Below, piece after piece: positions 14,613-23,408 of a DNA stretch of 64,000 bases. The notes below the pieces were generated by a model. It saw only the letters and a program-made list of their open reading frames with translations, did not search any database and was not told the origin of the DNA. The stretch covers positions 1 to 64,000 of the forward strand of contig JAKITM010000003.1 of NCBI GenBank assembly GCA_021648045.1. The letters are read 5' to 3'. Each line of letters opens with the position of its first letter. Position 1 is the stretch's first letter. This stretch comes from Lysobacterales bacterium (GTDB lineage: Bacteria; Pseudomonadota; Gammaproteobacteria; Xanthomonadales; SZUA-36). The translations under genes and the position numbers were made by a program.

Positions 14613-15542
14613 ATGCTTAACAAAAAAAGAATACTTATTGTGCATTACTCCCAAAGTGGCCAGCTAACTGAGGTTGTTCATGGTTTTTCACAGCCACTTG
14701 TCGATCACCCGGATTTTGAAGTTACATTTGAAGCTATTAAACCGATTCAAGAATTCCCATTTCCTTGGCCTTTTCTGCGCTTTTTTGACACATTTCCGGA
14801 ATGTGTGTATCTTGATCCGCCCGCTATTCAAGAGTCCAAGCTTACAGGTGATGAAAACTTTGATTTAATCATAGTGGCCTATCAAGTCTGGTTTTTGTCA
14901 CCTTCATTACCAATAACAGCTTTTTTGCAAAGTGCTGTTGCAAGCCAACTATTAAAGGGTAAACCTGTTATAACCCTGATCGCTTGTCGAAATATGTGGT
15001 TAATGGCTCAGGAAGAAATGAAAATAATGTTGCTCAATCTGGATGCAAAGTTAATAGGAAATGTAGCCTTGGTGGACGCGGCAGGAAATGCAGGCAGTTT
15101 TTTGGCAACGCCTCTCTGGGTCCTCAGTGGGAACAAGGGGCCACGACTTGGTGGGATAATACCAAAAGCTGGCGTTGCCCCGGAGGTGATTGCTGCGAGT
15201 AGCCGCTTCGGTGAGCGTATTATTGATAGAATGTCATCTGATAAATGTTTAGATAGTAGCGTATTAATAAATCTTGGTGCAGTTGATGTAAATGAGAAAC
15301 TAATTTCCAGTGAAAAAGCAGCCAAACGAAGTTTTCGTATTTGGGGGATGCTCCTACGCTCCTTGGGTCCGCGTGGGAGTCTGCTTCGAAAACCAGTGCT
15401 TTTTCTATACATACTATTTCTAGTGAGCTTTATTGTCATAGTCATTCCATTAAGCATGCTTTTTAAATTATTGATTTCACCGCTTACTCGGAATAAAATT
15501 GCTAAACAAAAAGAATATTATGGAGGCCCTTCAGGGCCATAA
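14613..15542 (+). CDS. darA: DarA-like dialkylresorcinol-forming enzyme (flavodoxin-fold)
   Basis: A protein of about 309 residues. The N-terminus RILIVHYSQSGQLTEVV has the FMN-phosphate loop pattern of flavodoxin-like proteins (SQSGQ). The conserved PFPWPFLRFFDTFPE segment is characteristic of DarA homologues from dialkylresorcinol and flexirubin clusters. A C-terminal transmembrane helix is seen at about 270-295 (LYILFLVSFIVIVIPLSML). In published DAR pathways DarA acts with the ketosynthase DarB to convert the cyclohexanedione intermediate to the aromatic resorcinol. The start ATG 14613 was preferred over ATG 14556: it has AAGAG upstream and the family N-terminus begins there. The darB frame follows at 15568. 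Confidence 0.87.
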   Translation: MLNKKRILIVHYSQSGQLTEVVHGFSQPLVDHPDFEVTFEAIKPIQEFPFPWPFLRFFDTFPECVYLDPPAIQESKLTGDENFDLIIVAYQVWFLSPSLPITAFLQSAVASQLLKGKPVITLIACRNMWLMAQEEMKIMLLNLDAKLIGNVALVDAAGNAGSFLATPLWVLSGNKGPRLGGIIPKAGVAPEVIAASSRFGERIIDRMSSDKCLDSSVLINLGAVDVNEKLISSEKAAKRSFRIWGMLLRSLGPRGSLLRKPVLFLYILFLVSFIVIVIPLSMLFKLLISPLTRNKIAKQKEYYGGPSGP

Positions 15543-15567
15543 CAATAAAAGTGAGACTTTTTATTTA

Positions 15568-16722
15568 ATGCCTTCAGTGTATATCAATGCAATTGCCGCC
15601 TTTTTACCAAACAAACCGGTTGATAATAACAATATAGAATCAGTCCTGGGTGAGGTTGGTGGGAAACCATCACGCGTGCGGCGTAGAATTTTGCGCAGCA
15701 ATGGCATCAAAACACGCTACTATGCAATAAATCCAGATACAGGCGAAACAACCCATACTAACGCACAATTAACTGCTGAAGCGGTACGCTTGTTGGTAAA
15801 TAAAGATTTTTCAATTGATGATATTGACTGTTTATCTTGTGGTACAACATTGGCAGATCAAATAATGCCAAACCATGCAGTTATGACACATGGTGAACTG
15901 GGTAATTTACCTTGTGAAGTTGTAGCTACAGCTGGAGTATGTGTTGCAGGTATGACCGCATTGAAATATGCTTTTTTGGGTGTGGCTGCGGGTGAGTTTT
16001 ATTCAGCGGTTGCAACGGGCTCGGAAACAGCGTCTAGTATTATGCGTGGTAAGAATTTTGAGCCAGAGTTAAGTGAACGAAATAAGCTGCTAGAAGAGTA
16101 TCCGGTAATTGCATTTGAGAAAGATTTTTTACGCTGGATGTTATCTGATGGTGCAGGGGCTGTTTTGCTTCAACCCAAGCCTAATAGTATAGGTGTCTCT
16201 TTGAAAATTCACTGGATTTATGAGCGATCTTATGCGAACGAAATTAGTGCTTGCATGTATAGTGGCGCGGTTAAGTTGAGTGATGGTTCATTGCGTGGTT
16301 GGAAAGAGTTTGCGCCGGAAGAGTGGCTTTCTGACTCAATATTTTCAGTTAAGCAAGATGTAAAGCAACTGAATGAAAATGTTATTCATTATACAGTTGA
16401 GCGTCCTTTAGCTGAAATTGTAGAAAAGAAAGGTTTAAATCCTGGTGAAATCGATTATTTTCTACCACATTACTCATCAAAATACTTTAAGGAGAAAGTA
16501 GCTGATGGCATGAAGAAAATTGGTTTTGAAATACCATTCGAGCGTTGGTTTACAAATTTATCTTCAAAGGGCAATACCGGTTCTGCATCTATCTATATTA
16601 TGCTCGAAGAGTTATTCCAGTCTGGAAAATTAAAACAGGGTGAGAAAATTCTCTGTTATATCCCGGAAAGTGGCCGTTTTAGTAGCGCTTATATGCTACT
16701 TTCTGTTTGTAAAGGTTTATAA
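15568..16722 (+). CDS. darB: DarB-like FabH-type ketosynthase III
   Basis: A 384-residue thiolase-fold enzyme. The Cys-His-Asn triad of FabH-type ketosynthases is complete: Cys125 in TAGVCVAGMTALKYA, His301 in FLPHYSSKYF and Asn336 in KGNTGSAS. The N-terminal INAIAAFLPNKPVDNNNIE and GGKPSRVRRRILRSNGIKTR are typical of DarB from DAR clusters, which condenses two acyl units into the cyclohexanedione precursor of dialkylresorcinols. The ATG at 15568 gives the family-standard N-terminus; in-frame ATG 15520 and TTG 15499 would overlap the darA end. It is directly downstream of darA and convergent with the BtrH-domain gene (26-base gap). Confidence 0.9.
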   Translation: MPSVYINAIAAFLPNKPVDNNNIESVLGEVGGKPSRVRRRILRSNGIKTRYYAINPDTGETTHTNAQLTAEAVRLLVNKDFSIDDIDCLSCGTTLADQIMPNHAVMTHGELGNLPCEVVATAGVCVAGMTALKYAFLGVAAGEFYSAVATGSETASSIMRGKNFEPELSERNKLLEEYPVIAFEKDFLRWMLSDGAGAVLLQPKPNSIGVSLKIHWIYERSYANEISACMYSGAVKLSDGSLRGWKEFAPEEWLSDSIFSVKQDVKQLNENVIHYTVERPLAEIVEKKGLNPGEIDYFLPHYSSKYFKEKVADGMKKIGFEIPFERWFTNLSSKGNTGSASIYIMLEELFQSGKLKQGEKILCYIPESGRFSSAYMLLSVCKGL

Positions 16723-16748
16723 ATTTTCAATGAAAAACCCAAGCAAGT

Positions 16749-17735
16749 CTATATTTTTTTCAGTAACTTCCAAACTTTGAGCTCTTCACTTGCACACTTA
16801 TGCAGTAGCTTAGATAGTTCTCGAAGATCATAGTGGCTACGATTCTTACACATTTTTACAGTGTGCAGCGCAAAATTACGCCAATGATCACCAACATCCG
16901 TCATCATATTTGATGCATCCTCAAGTAGCTTGTTGTTCATAAGCGTTGCAGACTCCTGTAAAAAAGAAGCGTACATATAGCGGAAGCCGGCACCTCCAGT
17001 GCCAATTTCTTCCTGCATGCGGATGATATGGCCAAGAAACAAAATTTGTTGTTTTTTATCGGGCATTGTTCTATCTAGGCGCGCAAGCTTATTGGCTAAA
17101 AAACGTATTCCCCTGATCCCTATTATTGGTATAGGAGCGGTTAAAGAACGCGCAGATGATTTAATCGACAGGGGGATTAATTTCGTATAATTCACTGGCT
17201 TAGGTGGCTTGTCGATGAAATACATCATTCCCTTAGGTGCTAGAGCTCCCCGGGAAAAACGCGCCTTTTGGAGTTCATCCGTGCTACAACTAACAGGCTT
17301 TTCAAATACCGGGTCACTGATCAGGTATGTATTATTTTTTTTAGCATAGACAAGTAAATTATGTGCATTGAAATGGAAGCGCATATCATCTGGAAAGTAA
17401 GGTAGCCAATACACTGATGTTTGTAAGCCGACGATATTACCCGCATCTAATTGTTTATCAAGTGCAATCATCCCCTTTTTCGGATCTGTGAACCTTTCAT
17501 AGTCTAGGTTTAATTTTAAGCGTTTTTTTAAACCTTTAATTACAGATCTTGGGGGCATGCGATAGGCAATTAATGGTAAGCCATTCAGCTTAATGAAAGG
17601 CAAATAAGCAAAGGCAATACTAGATGACAGACCAAGAGCCATGGGTTCTGAAATCTGGACCCCATGATAGTCAAGCATGCTGGACATTACACCTGTTTCA
17701 CAGTGCGCAGTGTGTTGATGCTGAAACTTATTCAT
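16749..17735 (-). CDS. BtrH N-terminal-domain protein, candidate ACP-dependent acyltransferase
   Basis: A 328-residue protein. Its first part (HQHTAHCETGVMSSMLDYHG, then EPMALGLSSSIAFAY) matches the BtrH N-terminal domain, named after the butirosin enzyme that transfers an acyl group from an ACP to an amine. A Cys (residue 13) in a conserved HCETG setting is a candidate nucleophile, and HFNAHNLLVYAKKNN supplies a possible His. The C-terminal half is helical. Homologues are regular members of flexirubin-type clusters. It overlaps the preceding 138-residue gene by eight bases, so the two are coupled. Forming the ester between aryl polyene acid and resorcinol is an attractive role, but it is inference. 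Confidence 0.78.
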   Translation of the reverse strand: MNKFQHQHTAHCETGVMSSMLDYHGVQISEPMALGLSSSIAFAYLPFIKLNGLPLIAYRMPPRSVIKGLKKRLKLNLDYERFTDPKKGMIALDKQLDAGNIVGLQTSVYWLPYFPDDMRFHFNAHNLLVYAKKNNTYLISDPVFEKPVSCSTDELQKARFSRGALAPKGMMYFIDKPPKPVNYTKLIPLSIKSSARSLTAPIPIIGIRGIRFLANKLARLDRTMPDKKQQILFLGHIIRMQEEIGTGGAGFRYMYASFLQESATLMNNKLLEDASNMMTDVGDHWRNFALHTVKMCKNRSHYDLRELSKLLHKCASEELKVWKLLKKI

Positions 17736-18144
17736 CGCTTGAACCCCGGGTGGGAGTGGTTTGAAGCTCCATCTTCGTTATCCCAAGCGCTTGTGTGTAT
17801 AAGCTTATTGTTTTGGGCGATATGTTAGTGAAATTTATCAGATTGAAGTGCCGTTTGATTTGCCATTGAAATAAACCGGTTGCCTGAGACAGACCTAACA
17901 AATCCATCCGGCTGTTGTACATATGATATTCCAGTGGTGAAGTCTCACCGTTCTGTAGGTGCTTATAAGCAGCCCGGGCTTGTGTTTCCAACTCATTAAC
18001 AGCCATAAGCGTTACAAACTCTTCAGCTTCCCAACCGCTTGAGTTAGTTTTCTCATACTTGCCTGAGCTTGTTGTAGCATAGATGATTTTTTTGTGGCCA
18101 CCATAGCTACGGCTATTATCCTGTGGGACATCTTCTTTTTTCAT
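17728..18144 (-). CDS. Conserved cluster protein of unknown function, partner of the BtrH-domain protein
   Basis: A 138-residue protein without signal peptide or membrane segment. The middle (YEKTNSSGWEAEEFVTLMAV, then SPLEYHMYNSRMDLLGLSQA and GLFQWQIKRHF) agrees with a short protein that I recall beside BtrH-domain genes in flexirubin clusters. The C-terminal ISPKTISLYTQALGITKMEL resembles the end of a small helix-turn-helix-like bundle, but there is no complete DNA-binding domain. It is first in its transcription unit, preceded by the long inverted repeat at 18189-18354, and overlaps the BtrH gene by eight bases. I expect it to be a subunit or chaperone of the BtrH protein; no biochemical function can be given. 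Confidence 0.75.
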   Translation of the reverse strand: MKKEDVPQDNSRSYGGHKKIIYATTSSGKYEKTNSSGWEAEEFVTLMAVNELETQARAAYKHLQNGETSPLEYHMYNSRMDLLGLSQATGLFQWQIKRHFNLINFTNISPKTISLYTQALGITKMELQTTPTRGSSDE

Positions 18145-18188
18145 TATTTATACTTCTTATACGATTGATTTAATGAACATTAATTTAG

Positions 18189-18354
18189 ACCTAAATCCTG
18201 CAAGTGCTCGCACTCACTCAGCACAAGCTCTTGACCCGTATAGCAAATGAAACTTTTCGGCAATCACAATGAGGATCCCACTCAATTTATCATTCACTCT
18301 ACAAATCAATATCTTGCACTGCCTAATAAGCACGATCACTTGCAGGATCTAGGT
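18189..18354. repeat. Imperfect inverted repeat between two minus-strand transcription units
   Basis: The arms are ACCTAAATCCTGCAAGTG (18189-18206) and CACTTGCAGGATCTAGGT (18337-18354). They are complementary at 17 of 18 positions and separated by 130 bases. Weaker complementarity continues inward and outward. The pair brackets most of the spacer between the end of the CLF-like gene and the start of the 138-residue gene. It could be the ends of a degenerate miniature transposable element, a pair of operator sites, or a very long-looped structure. No transposase or target duplication was seen. Confidence 0.6.
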
Positions 18355-18419
18355 TAGATATAAATATCGAGTCCCGGGAAAATGACTTATGGTATTGTTG
18401 GTGCAATGTGATGATTAAT

Positions 18420-19337
18420 CTAAGCATTACCCGTGCTCTCTTTTTCCAGTCCAATTATACTCCATCGATTATTACCGTCAGTGTCTATGTAAAGATAGCG
18501 ATATGGGGTAGGTGAGGTTTTGCAGTCTTCAATAAATCCACATATTTGCAACGCTGTTGTGAATTCGTGGCGCAAAGGAGTGGATATAAAGCTCACTTCC
18601 TCTGCAGTAAGTTCTTGCAAAATATTTTCTTTTTTCACTTCACCTACAGCATCACTAAATCCAACTTTTAACAAAGTTGTAGAGGCGGTACTTATTGATT
18701 TCAAATAAGCATTTAAATCTTCCCCCATTATGGGCTCTGTTACATGAGTTAGTTTTGCAAGAGCCCTCATTTCTTCACAATGATGGGATAGGTACAACCA
18801 ATGGCTGCCTTCAGCCAGTGCGTATTTTTGATCAATTTTTAATCGTTGTCGATGACGCTTTTGATTTTGGTCTACCTCACAAACAAGCCCAACTAAGGCT
18901 GCCTCAATATTCCCTATTTCAAGATCGATACATGCCAGTTTAAGGGCTGCTTCAAGAGTAAAGTAATCGCGGCTTACAAACTGGTTATTTGCTAATATTC
19001 CCAAATGCTTTGCTAAGTAAAAGCAGGCAGCATTGCTTACTGAGTTTATAAAATTCAGTGGTTTTGGAAGTTGCCCATGTTGATATATTTCAGCCAACAC
19101 TGCAGCGGTGTTACTTATTGAGCCGTAGATTGATGATAGGTACAAGCCGGTTGCTTTTGGAAAAACAATTCCTGATTTGCATTGAAAGCTACCAATTAAT
19201 GCCAGTTGAGTAAGGCGGTCTACGCGTCGAATATTTGTACCGGAAATTGCCTTGAGTTTGGAATTTAGTGAGGGTAGTCCATTAGTTATAGCATGATGAT
19301 AATTGCTAGAGCTATAGATATAGATTGGTTTATGCAT
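18420..19337 (-). CDS. Ketosynthase-like protein, candidate chain length factor of the DAR-side KS
   Basis: A 305-residue protein related to the N-terminal half of beta-ketoacyl synthases (Ketoacyl-synt_2 type). At the active-site position the usual TACSS is replaced by FINSVSNAACFY; a Cys is present but displaced in my hand alignment, and no catalytic His motifs (HGT or GHTLG) are seen, so it is probably non-catalytic. It overlaps the complete ketosynthase gene by eight bases in the same operon. The pairing of an active KS with an inactive one is how type II aryl polyene and polyketide systems set chain length, so a KS/CLF heterodimer is expected. It resembles the second such protein at 30944 only distantly. 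Confidence 0.78.
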   Translation of the reverse strand: MHKPIYIYSSSNYHHAITNGLPSLNSKLKAISGTNIRRVDRLTQLALIGSFQCKSGIVFPKATGLYLSSIYGSISNTAAVLAEIYQHGQLPKPLNFINSVSNAACFYLAKHLGILANNQFVSRDYFTLEAALKLACIDLEIGNIEAALVGLVCEVDQNQKRHRQRLKIDQKYALAEGSHWLYLSHHCEEMRALAKLTHVTEPIMGEDLNAYLKSISTASTTLLKVGFSDAVGEVKKENILQELTAEEVSFISTPLRHEFTTALQICGFIEDCKTSPTPYRYLYIDTDGNNRWSIIGLEKESTGNA

Positions 19338-20472
19338 TGGTAATAACTAGGGCGGTACTATTTCCGCCAAAACCAAAGTAGTTTAATAGAAAATAGCCTT
19401 TTTTAGGTACATCATCAGTAGTTGCTAGGCGTAATGCGAACTCTTTCGATAGATTAACCTGAAAATTTATTAAAATATTCTGGCTTAAGGCTTTATAAAA
19501 CAAAATCAACTCATTGAGCCCACAGGCACCGAGTGTATGTCCTATGAATGGTTTGAGTATTACTATTGGCGGTATTTGCTGCTTGAATACTTTTGATAAG
19601 CCAGCAGCCTCAGCTTCATCATTCGCTAAGCTGGCAGTTCCATGGGTTTTGATAATCGCCACATCTTTCTTATCTATAAGTGCTTTTTTGATAGCCTGTT
19701 CTATTACCGCCTGAATGGTGCTGCCGTCAGGGCTACTAGAGGTGATGCTATGGGTGTCTCCCAAATTTGCACCGGCAAGGAATGAATACCCATTTTCTTC
19801 TGGTTCAGCTGAAATTATCAGGGCACTGCAACCTTCACCGAGGTAAAGACCATCCCTGTTTTGGTCAAAAGGCCGCATGCCAGCACTACTGACTAATGAA
19901 AGGCCGCTAAACCCGAGAGCGGTAACTTCATTGTAAAATTCAAGACCTACAACAAGTGCATGTTTAATATCACCTCTTCTTATACATTCAGACGCATACA
20001 TTAATGCATTAGCACTTGAAGTACAGGCAGTATTGAATGTAAATACTGGCCCATTTAATGAATATTCATTTTGGATAAAATTTGTTAAACGATTAAACGG
20101 AGGTATATGGGTGGCGATTTTGTGCTCGCTAACACCGAGCTGTTTTAACTCTAATTCACACCTGAACATATCGAAGGATGTTGATCCCAGAAACAATCCA
20201 GCATCCTTTAGCTCTTTCTTTGATAAATTAGCGTCATCTATTGCTTGATCAATCACAGATCTAATAACTTGATAGAGGCGCTCAACACCACTATTTATGC
20301 TCGGTTTATTAATAATAAAGTAAGGTATTATTCCAGGTGCGGGTAGCTGATCTATACTGATCTCTGAGGGCTTGTAACTATTTTGACTTATCGCACTCAA
20401 GTTTTCTTCAATACTATTACCTATTGCTGTAACAAGGCCGGCGCCCTTAAAATAAATTTTGTAGGGTTTCAA
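19330..20472 (-). CDS. Beta-ketoacyl-ACP synthase (FabF-type), DAR-side
   Basis: A 380-residue condensing enzyme with a complete Cys-His-His triad: Cys150 in FNTACTSSANALMYA, His277 in THGTASLANDEAEA and His312 in GHTLGACGLNE. The C-terminal LNYFGFGGNSTALVI closes the active site as in FabF. It overlaps the ACP gene upstream (four bases) and the CLF-like gene downstream (eight bases), forming an ACP-KS-CLF cassette. It probably elongates an acyl chain on the cassette ACP, perhaps to supply the substrate of DarB; whether it makes the polyene or the alkyl chain is not decided by sequence. Confidence 0.9.
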   Translation of the reverse strand: MKPYKIYFKGAGLVTAIGNSIEENLSAISQNSYKPSEISIDQLPAPGIIPYFIINKPSINSGVERLYQVIRSVIDQAIDDANLSKKELKDAGLFLGSTSFDMFRCELELKQLGVSEHKIATHIPPFNRLTNFIQNEYSLNGPVFTFNTACTSSANALMYASECIRRGDIKHALVVGLEFYNEVTALGFSGLSLVSSAGMRPFDQNRDGLYLGEGCSALIISAEPEENGYSFLAGANLGDTHSITSSSPDGSTIQAVIEQAIKKALIDKKDVAIIKTHGTASLANDEAEAAGLSKVFKQQIPPIVILKPFIGHTLGACGLNELILFYKALSQNILINFQVNLSKEFALRLATTDDVPKKGYFLLNYFGFGGNSTALVITNA

Positions 20473-20747
20473 TTTGACCCTTCTAGAATATAATCTGCTA
20501 GTGCATTGATTGAAGCAAAAGCAAGGCGACCATCTTTAGTTCCTTCTATGCGTACTTTATAGGTGTTTTGAATAGCCAAGGCGAGTTGCAAACTATCTAG
20601 TGAATCAAGCTCTAGCTTAGCCTCGGCCCCCACAAGGGCTTCATCATCAGAAATATCACTTGCTTTAAATTCTTCGCTTTTATCGCACTCAATAATTATC
20701 ATTTCCTTCAGTTCGAGCTTTAGTTGTTGTTTATTAATATTAGTCAT
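20469..20747 (-). CDS. Acyl carrier protein, DAR-side
   Basis: A 92-residue acyl carrier protein. The phosphopantetheine site is Ser49 in LELDSLDSLQLALAI. Other features are the acidic helix II and the FASINALADYI C-terminal helix. It is the first gene of the ACP-KS-CLF cassette on the minus strand, 14 bases downstream of the ABC permease gene and overlapping the KS start. DSLD rather than the housekeeping DSLDTVE context marks it as a specialised ACP. It likely carries the growing chain for the KS at 19330 and hands it to DarB or to the BtrH-like protein (inference). Confidence 0.9.
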   Translation of the reverse strand: MTNINKQQLKLELKEMIIIECDKSEEFKASDISDDEALVGAEAKLELDSLDSLQLALAIQNTYKVRIEGTKDGRLAFASINALADYILEGSN

Positions 20748-20761
20748 CTACATGAATTTAT

Positions 20762-21943
20762 TTATGTGTTTTTGCGGGATATGATAAGTGCTGATGTAAA
20801 CAATAAGCCGCCAAAAGTCATTAAGATTGTAACTTCTGGGATGATTGCTATGGTGCTTTTATTATATAATAAAATATCTAAAAATCCGTCTAAACCCCAG
20901 GACATTGGGCTTATCATTGCTAGTTCCTGAAGGTTTTCTGGCATTATAAATTTCGGCACCATTATACCACCGATCGCACCAAGTAGAATAATGCCTATGC
21001 CACCAAAAGTTGTCGCCTGTTCAGTAGTTTTAGCGATTACAGCTATCAGCATTGCATAGCCTATTGCTGAAATACCAACAGCAAGTGATAGTAAGGTTAA
21101 GGCGAAATAATTATTTCCAATGATTAAAGTGTCGCCACCTAGCAAGGGCACAACATAGGCGCCCACCAGCAACATTAATATAAGCTGCACCTGATTAATC
21201 ACCAGGTAAGGCAAAGACTTTGCAGCCAGAAACAAGCCCATTGAAACATTCATCGAATTTAGACGAGTTAATGTGCCCTGTTGTTTTTCGGTAATTAGTG
21301 TGGTTGAAATCGGTATTACCACAAAGAACATTGAAAATATTAACCAGGCTGGAACATTTTGTTGTACTGCAGTAGGTGTTTTTACAGGGTCTTCTTCGCT
21401 GGTATAAAGAAACCCCACCTGAATTGAGTTTTCAGGTAGAAGCTCTTCAATAGAGATACCTGAAGAGGCTTGTTCGGAAAATATGAAATGCAATCTAGTT
21501 TTTACTAATGCCTCGCTAACTGCTATCTCGAGTAACTGACTGGATTGGATGTTGATGCTTGGTGATAGCCAGATTCGTATTGGGTTAGTCACTTCGGGGC
21601 TTGTTATGGTGTAGCTGGATAAGTCTGTGGGTATTTCTATAAAGGCTTTGCTTCTGTCTCCGAGAGTTTTGATGATGCTGCCTGGCTCTGCAGTTTGTTT
21701 GCTTCTCTCGAAGGTGAAATATTTATTGCCCGACAAATAGGATAATAATTTATCACTATACTCGTTCGGTTCAGGATTAGAATAATAGATCTTAAAAGTA
21801 GCTTCTTTCCCCTCGGAAAACTGATCCTGTAGCGCCAGGGACATGATTACAATAAAAACCCCTGGTATTACAAACAGCACTATCACAGAGTGCATATCTC
21901 TAAACACCAATTTAAATTCTTTAACTACCGCTGCAATAAACAT
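20762..21943 (-). CDS. ABC-2 type transporter permease
   Basis: A 393-residue permease. One transmembrane segment lies near the N-terminus (VIVLFVIPGVFIVIMSLAL), followed by a large extracytoplasmic domain of about 150 residues (YYSNPEPNEYSDKLLSY and on). A cluster of five hydrophobic segments in the C-terminal half includes AWLIFSMFFVVIPISTTLI and FGGIGIILLGAIGGIMV. This is the ABC2_membrane_3 layout used for export of lipids and drugs. It is two bases downstream of the ATPase gene and 14 bases upstream of the ACP gene. Homologous ABC pairs are found in flexirubin-type clusters. Export of a pigment or precursor is inferred from context. Confidence 0.87.
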   Translation of the reverse strand: MFIAAVVKEFKLVFRDMHSVIVLFVIPGVFIVIMSLALQDQFSEGKEATFKIYYSNPEPNEYSDKLLSYLSGNKYFTFERSKQTAEPGSIIKTLGDRSKAFIEIPTDLSSYTITSPEVTNPIRIWLSPSINIQSSQLLEIAVSEALVKTRLHFIFSEQASSGISIEELLPENSIQVGFLYTSEEDPVKTPTAVQQNVPAWLIFSMFFVVIPISTTLITEKQQGTLTRLNSMNVSMGLFLAAKSLPYLVINQVQLILMLLVGAYVVPLLGGDTLIIGNNYFALTLLSLAVGISAIGYAMLIAVIAKTTEQATTFGGIGIILLGAIGGIMVPKFIMPENLQELAMISPMSWGLDGFLDILLYNKSTIAIIPEVTILMTFGGLLFTSALIISRKNT

Positions 21944-21945
21944 AT

Positions 21946-22860
21946 TTAGTCTCGTAATTTCCTGCTGGTTAAATCAAGAAAAAGCTGCTCGAGATTATTC
22001 TCCTTGTAAGACATGCTATCTATTTGTAGCTGTGTTTTTTGCAGCTCAGCTAAGACTTGATAAAAGCGCGGCATACTATCAACTTGCTGAAACTCTATTT
22101 TTCTATCCTCGACTGAAAGCTTAAACTGAGCTTTTAATGACATAAGAGAATCAGCGTCAATTTTGTTTTTACAAGTGACTATTAGTTTTTTCTGTTGCAG
22201 GCTCTGTAGCGTACTTTGCATCAATAATTCGCCATTATCAATTATGGCTATGGAGTCACATAATTGCTCAACCTCTTCCATGTAGTGAGATGTATAAATA
22301 ATTGTTTTCCCTAGGCTTTGTAAGCTTTTTATTTTTTGTAAAATAAAAGCACGGCTCTGCGGGTCTATACCCACAGTTGGCTCATCAAATAGAAATATTG
22401 CGGGGTCAGCAAGTAGTCCGATTGCAATATTCAGCCGGCGCTTTAGACCACCTGAAAATTTAGATGTTCGTTGCTGTGACACTTGCTTTAATTGACAAAA
22501 ATCAAGGCAATATTCGATTCTGGATCTTGCCTTAGAGTGTTTTATACCCTGTACTCCAGCAAAGAACTGTAAATTTTCATACCCAGTCAGGTTCGGGTAA
22601 AACGCATATTCTTGCGGTATATACCCAATCATCTGTTTAATTTCTTGTGCGGATTTTGCTATGCTATAACCAGATATGGTGATATTGCCGGTTTTATGCT
22701 GGAGAATACCGGTTAATAATGAAATCAGAGTGGTTTTCCCCGCACCGTTTGGCCCAACTAAGCCCAATAAATCGCCTTTATTAATTGAAAGTTGTACATT
22801 CTTCAGCGCTTTTTTCGAGGAGTTTGGGTATTGGTAAGATAAATTTTCTATTTCTATCAT
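21946..22860 (-). CDS. ABC transporter ATP-binding protein
   Basis: A 304-residue ATPase with Walker A GPNGAGKTTL, Q-loop in YIPQEYAFYP, signature FSGGLKRRLNIAIG, Walker B IFLFDEPTVGID and the switch His in IIYTSHYMEE. The C-terminal extension of about 80 residues is typical of ABC-2 exporters of the CcmA/NodI/DrrA type. It is the first gene of the minus-strand block ABC-permease-ACP-KS-CLF and is divergent from the APE operon. The 261-base gap to 23122 is A+T rich and should hold both promoters; a TATAAT at 23060-23065 may serve the plus-strand operon but its -35 is poor. Confidence 0.9.
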   Translation of the reverse strand: MIEIENLSYQYPNSSKKALKNVQLSINKGDLLGLVGPNGAGKTTLISLLTGILQHKTGNITISGYSIAKSAQEIKQMIGYIPQEYAFYPNLTGYENLQFFAGVQGIKHSKARSRIEYCLDFCQLKQVSQQRTSKFSGGLKRRLNIAIGLLADPAIFLFDEPTVGIDPQSRAFILQKIKSLQSLGKTIIYTSHYMEEVEQLCDSIAIIDNGELLMQSTLQSLQQKKLIVTCKNKIDADSLMSLKAQFKLSVEDRKIEFQQVDSMPRFYQVLAELQKTQLQIDSMSYKENNLEQLFLDLTSRKLRD

Positions 22861-23121
22861 TAGTTTGTCGTAAATGCTTCGTTTACAGCGTGATATTCTA
22901 TACGAAATTATCGTTAGGTGATGCCTGCATTTTGGAATGCATCTAGCCTAGCTAAACATCGCATCCTAATTCGCTTTTCCCTTTTGTATGAATTCTAAAG
23001 AAGAGTTCTTTTTTTATTAAAAAATGATGGTATCCAATGTGTATCTTAATGAATAAGTGTATAATTCATGTTGGTTTAGACCATGTATAAACGGATTTTC
23101 TAAGTTAATAAGGGGGCAATA

Positions 23122-23385
23122 GTGTCGCTTGAGCATGAAATAGCAGAGATGATAATCGAGGTTTTAAACCTGGAAGATATGCAAGCGGCTGAAATAAAGC
23201 CTGAGGAGGCATTATTTGGCGAAGGCTTGGGCTTGGATTCCATTGATGCGCTAGAGTTATCGTTGGCGATAGCACAACGCTACGGCCTGCAAATTAAGGC
23301 AGATGACGCTGAAAACCAGAAAATATTTGCATCGCTTTCTTCACTCAGTGCTTTTATCGAAAAAAACCGCACCACAGGGGCTTAA
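23122..23385 (+). CDS. Acyl carrier protein, APE operon
   Basis: An 87-residue acyl carrier protein with the phosphopantetheine attachment Ser40 in GLGLDSIDALELSLAI. It starts with GTG (23122) preceded by GGGGGC, a usable ribosome binding site nine bases upstream. As first gene of the APE operon it corresponds to the ACP pair (ApeE/ApeF type) of known aryl polyene loci; only one ACP is present in this operon, the second lies in the DAR-side cassette. It should carry the aryl-primed polyene during extension. The membrane protein gene follows after 23 bases. Confidence 0.9.
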   Translation: MSLEHEIAEMIIEVLNLEDMQAAEIKPEEALFGEGLGLDSIDALELSLAIAQRYGLQIKADDAENQKIFASLSSLSAFIEKNRTTGA

Positions 23386-23408
23386 ATCATCATTCAGACC
23401 GCAGTCCA

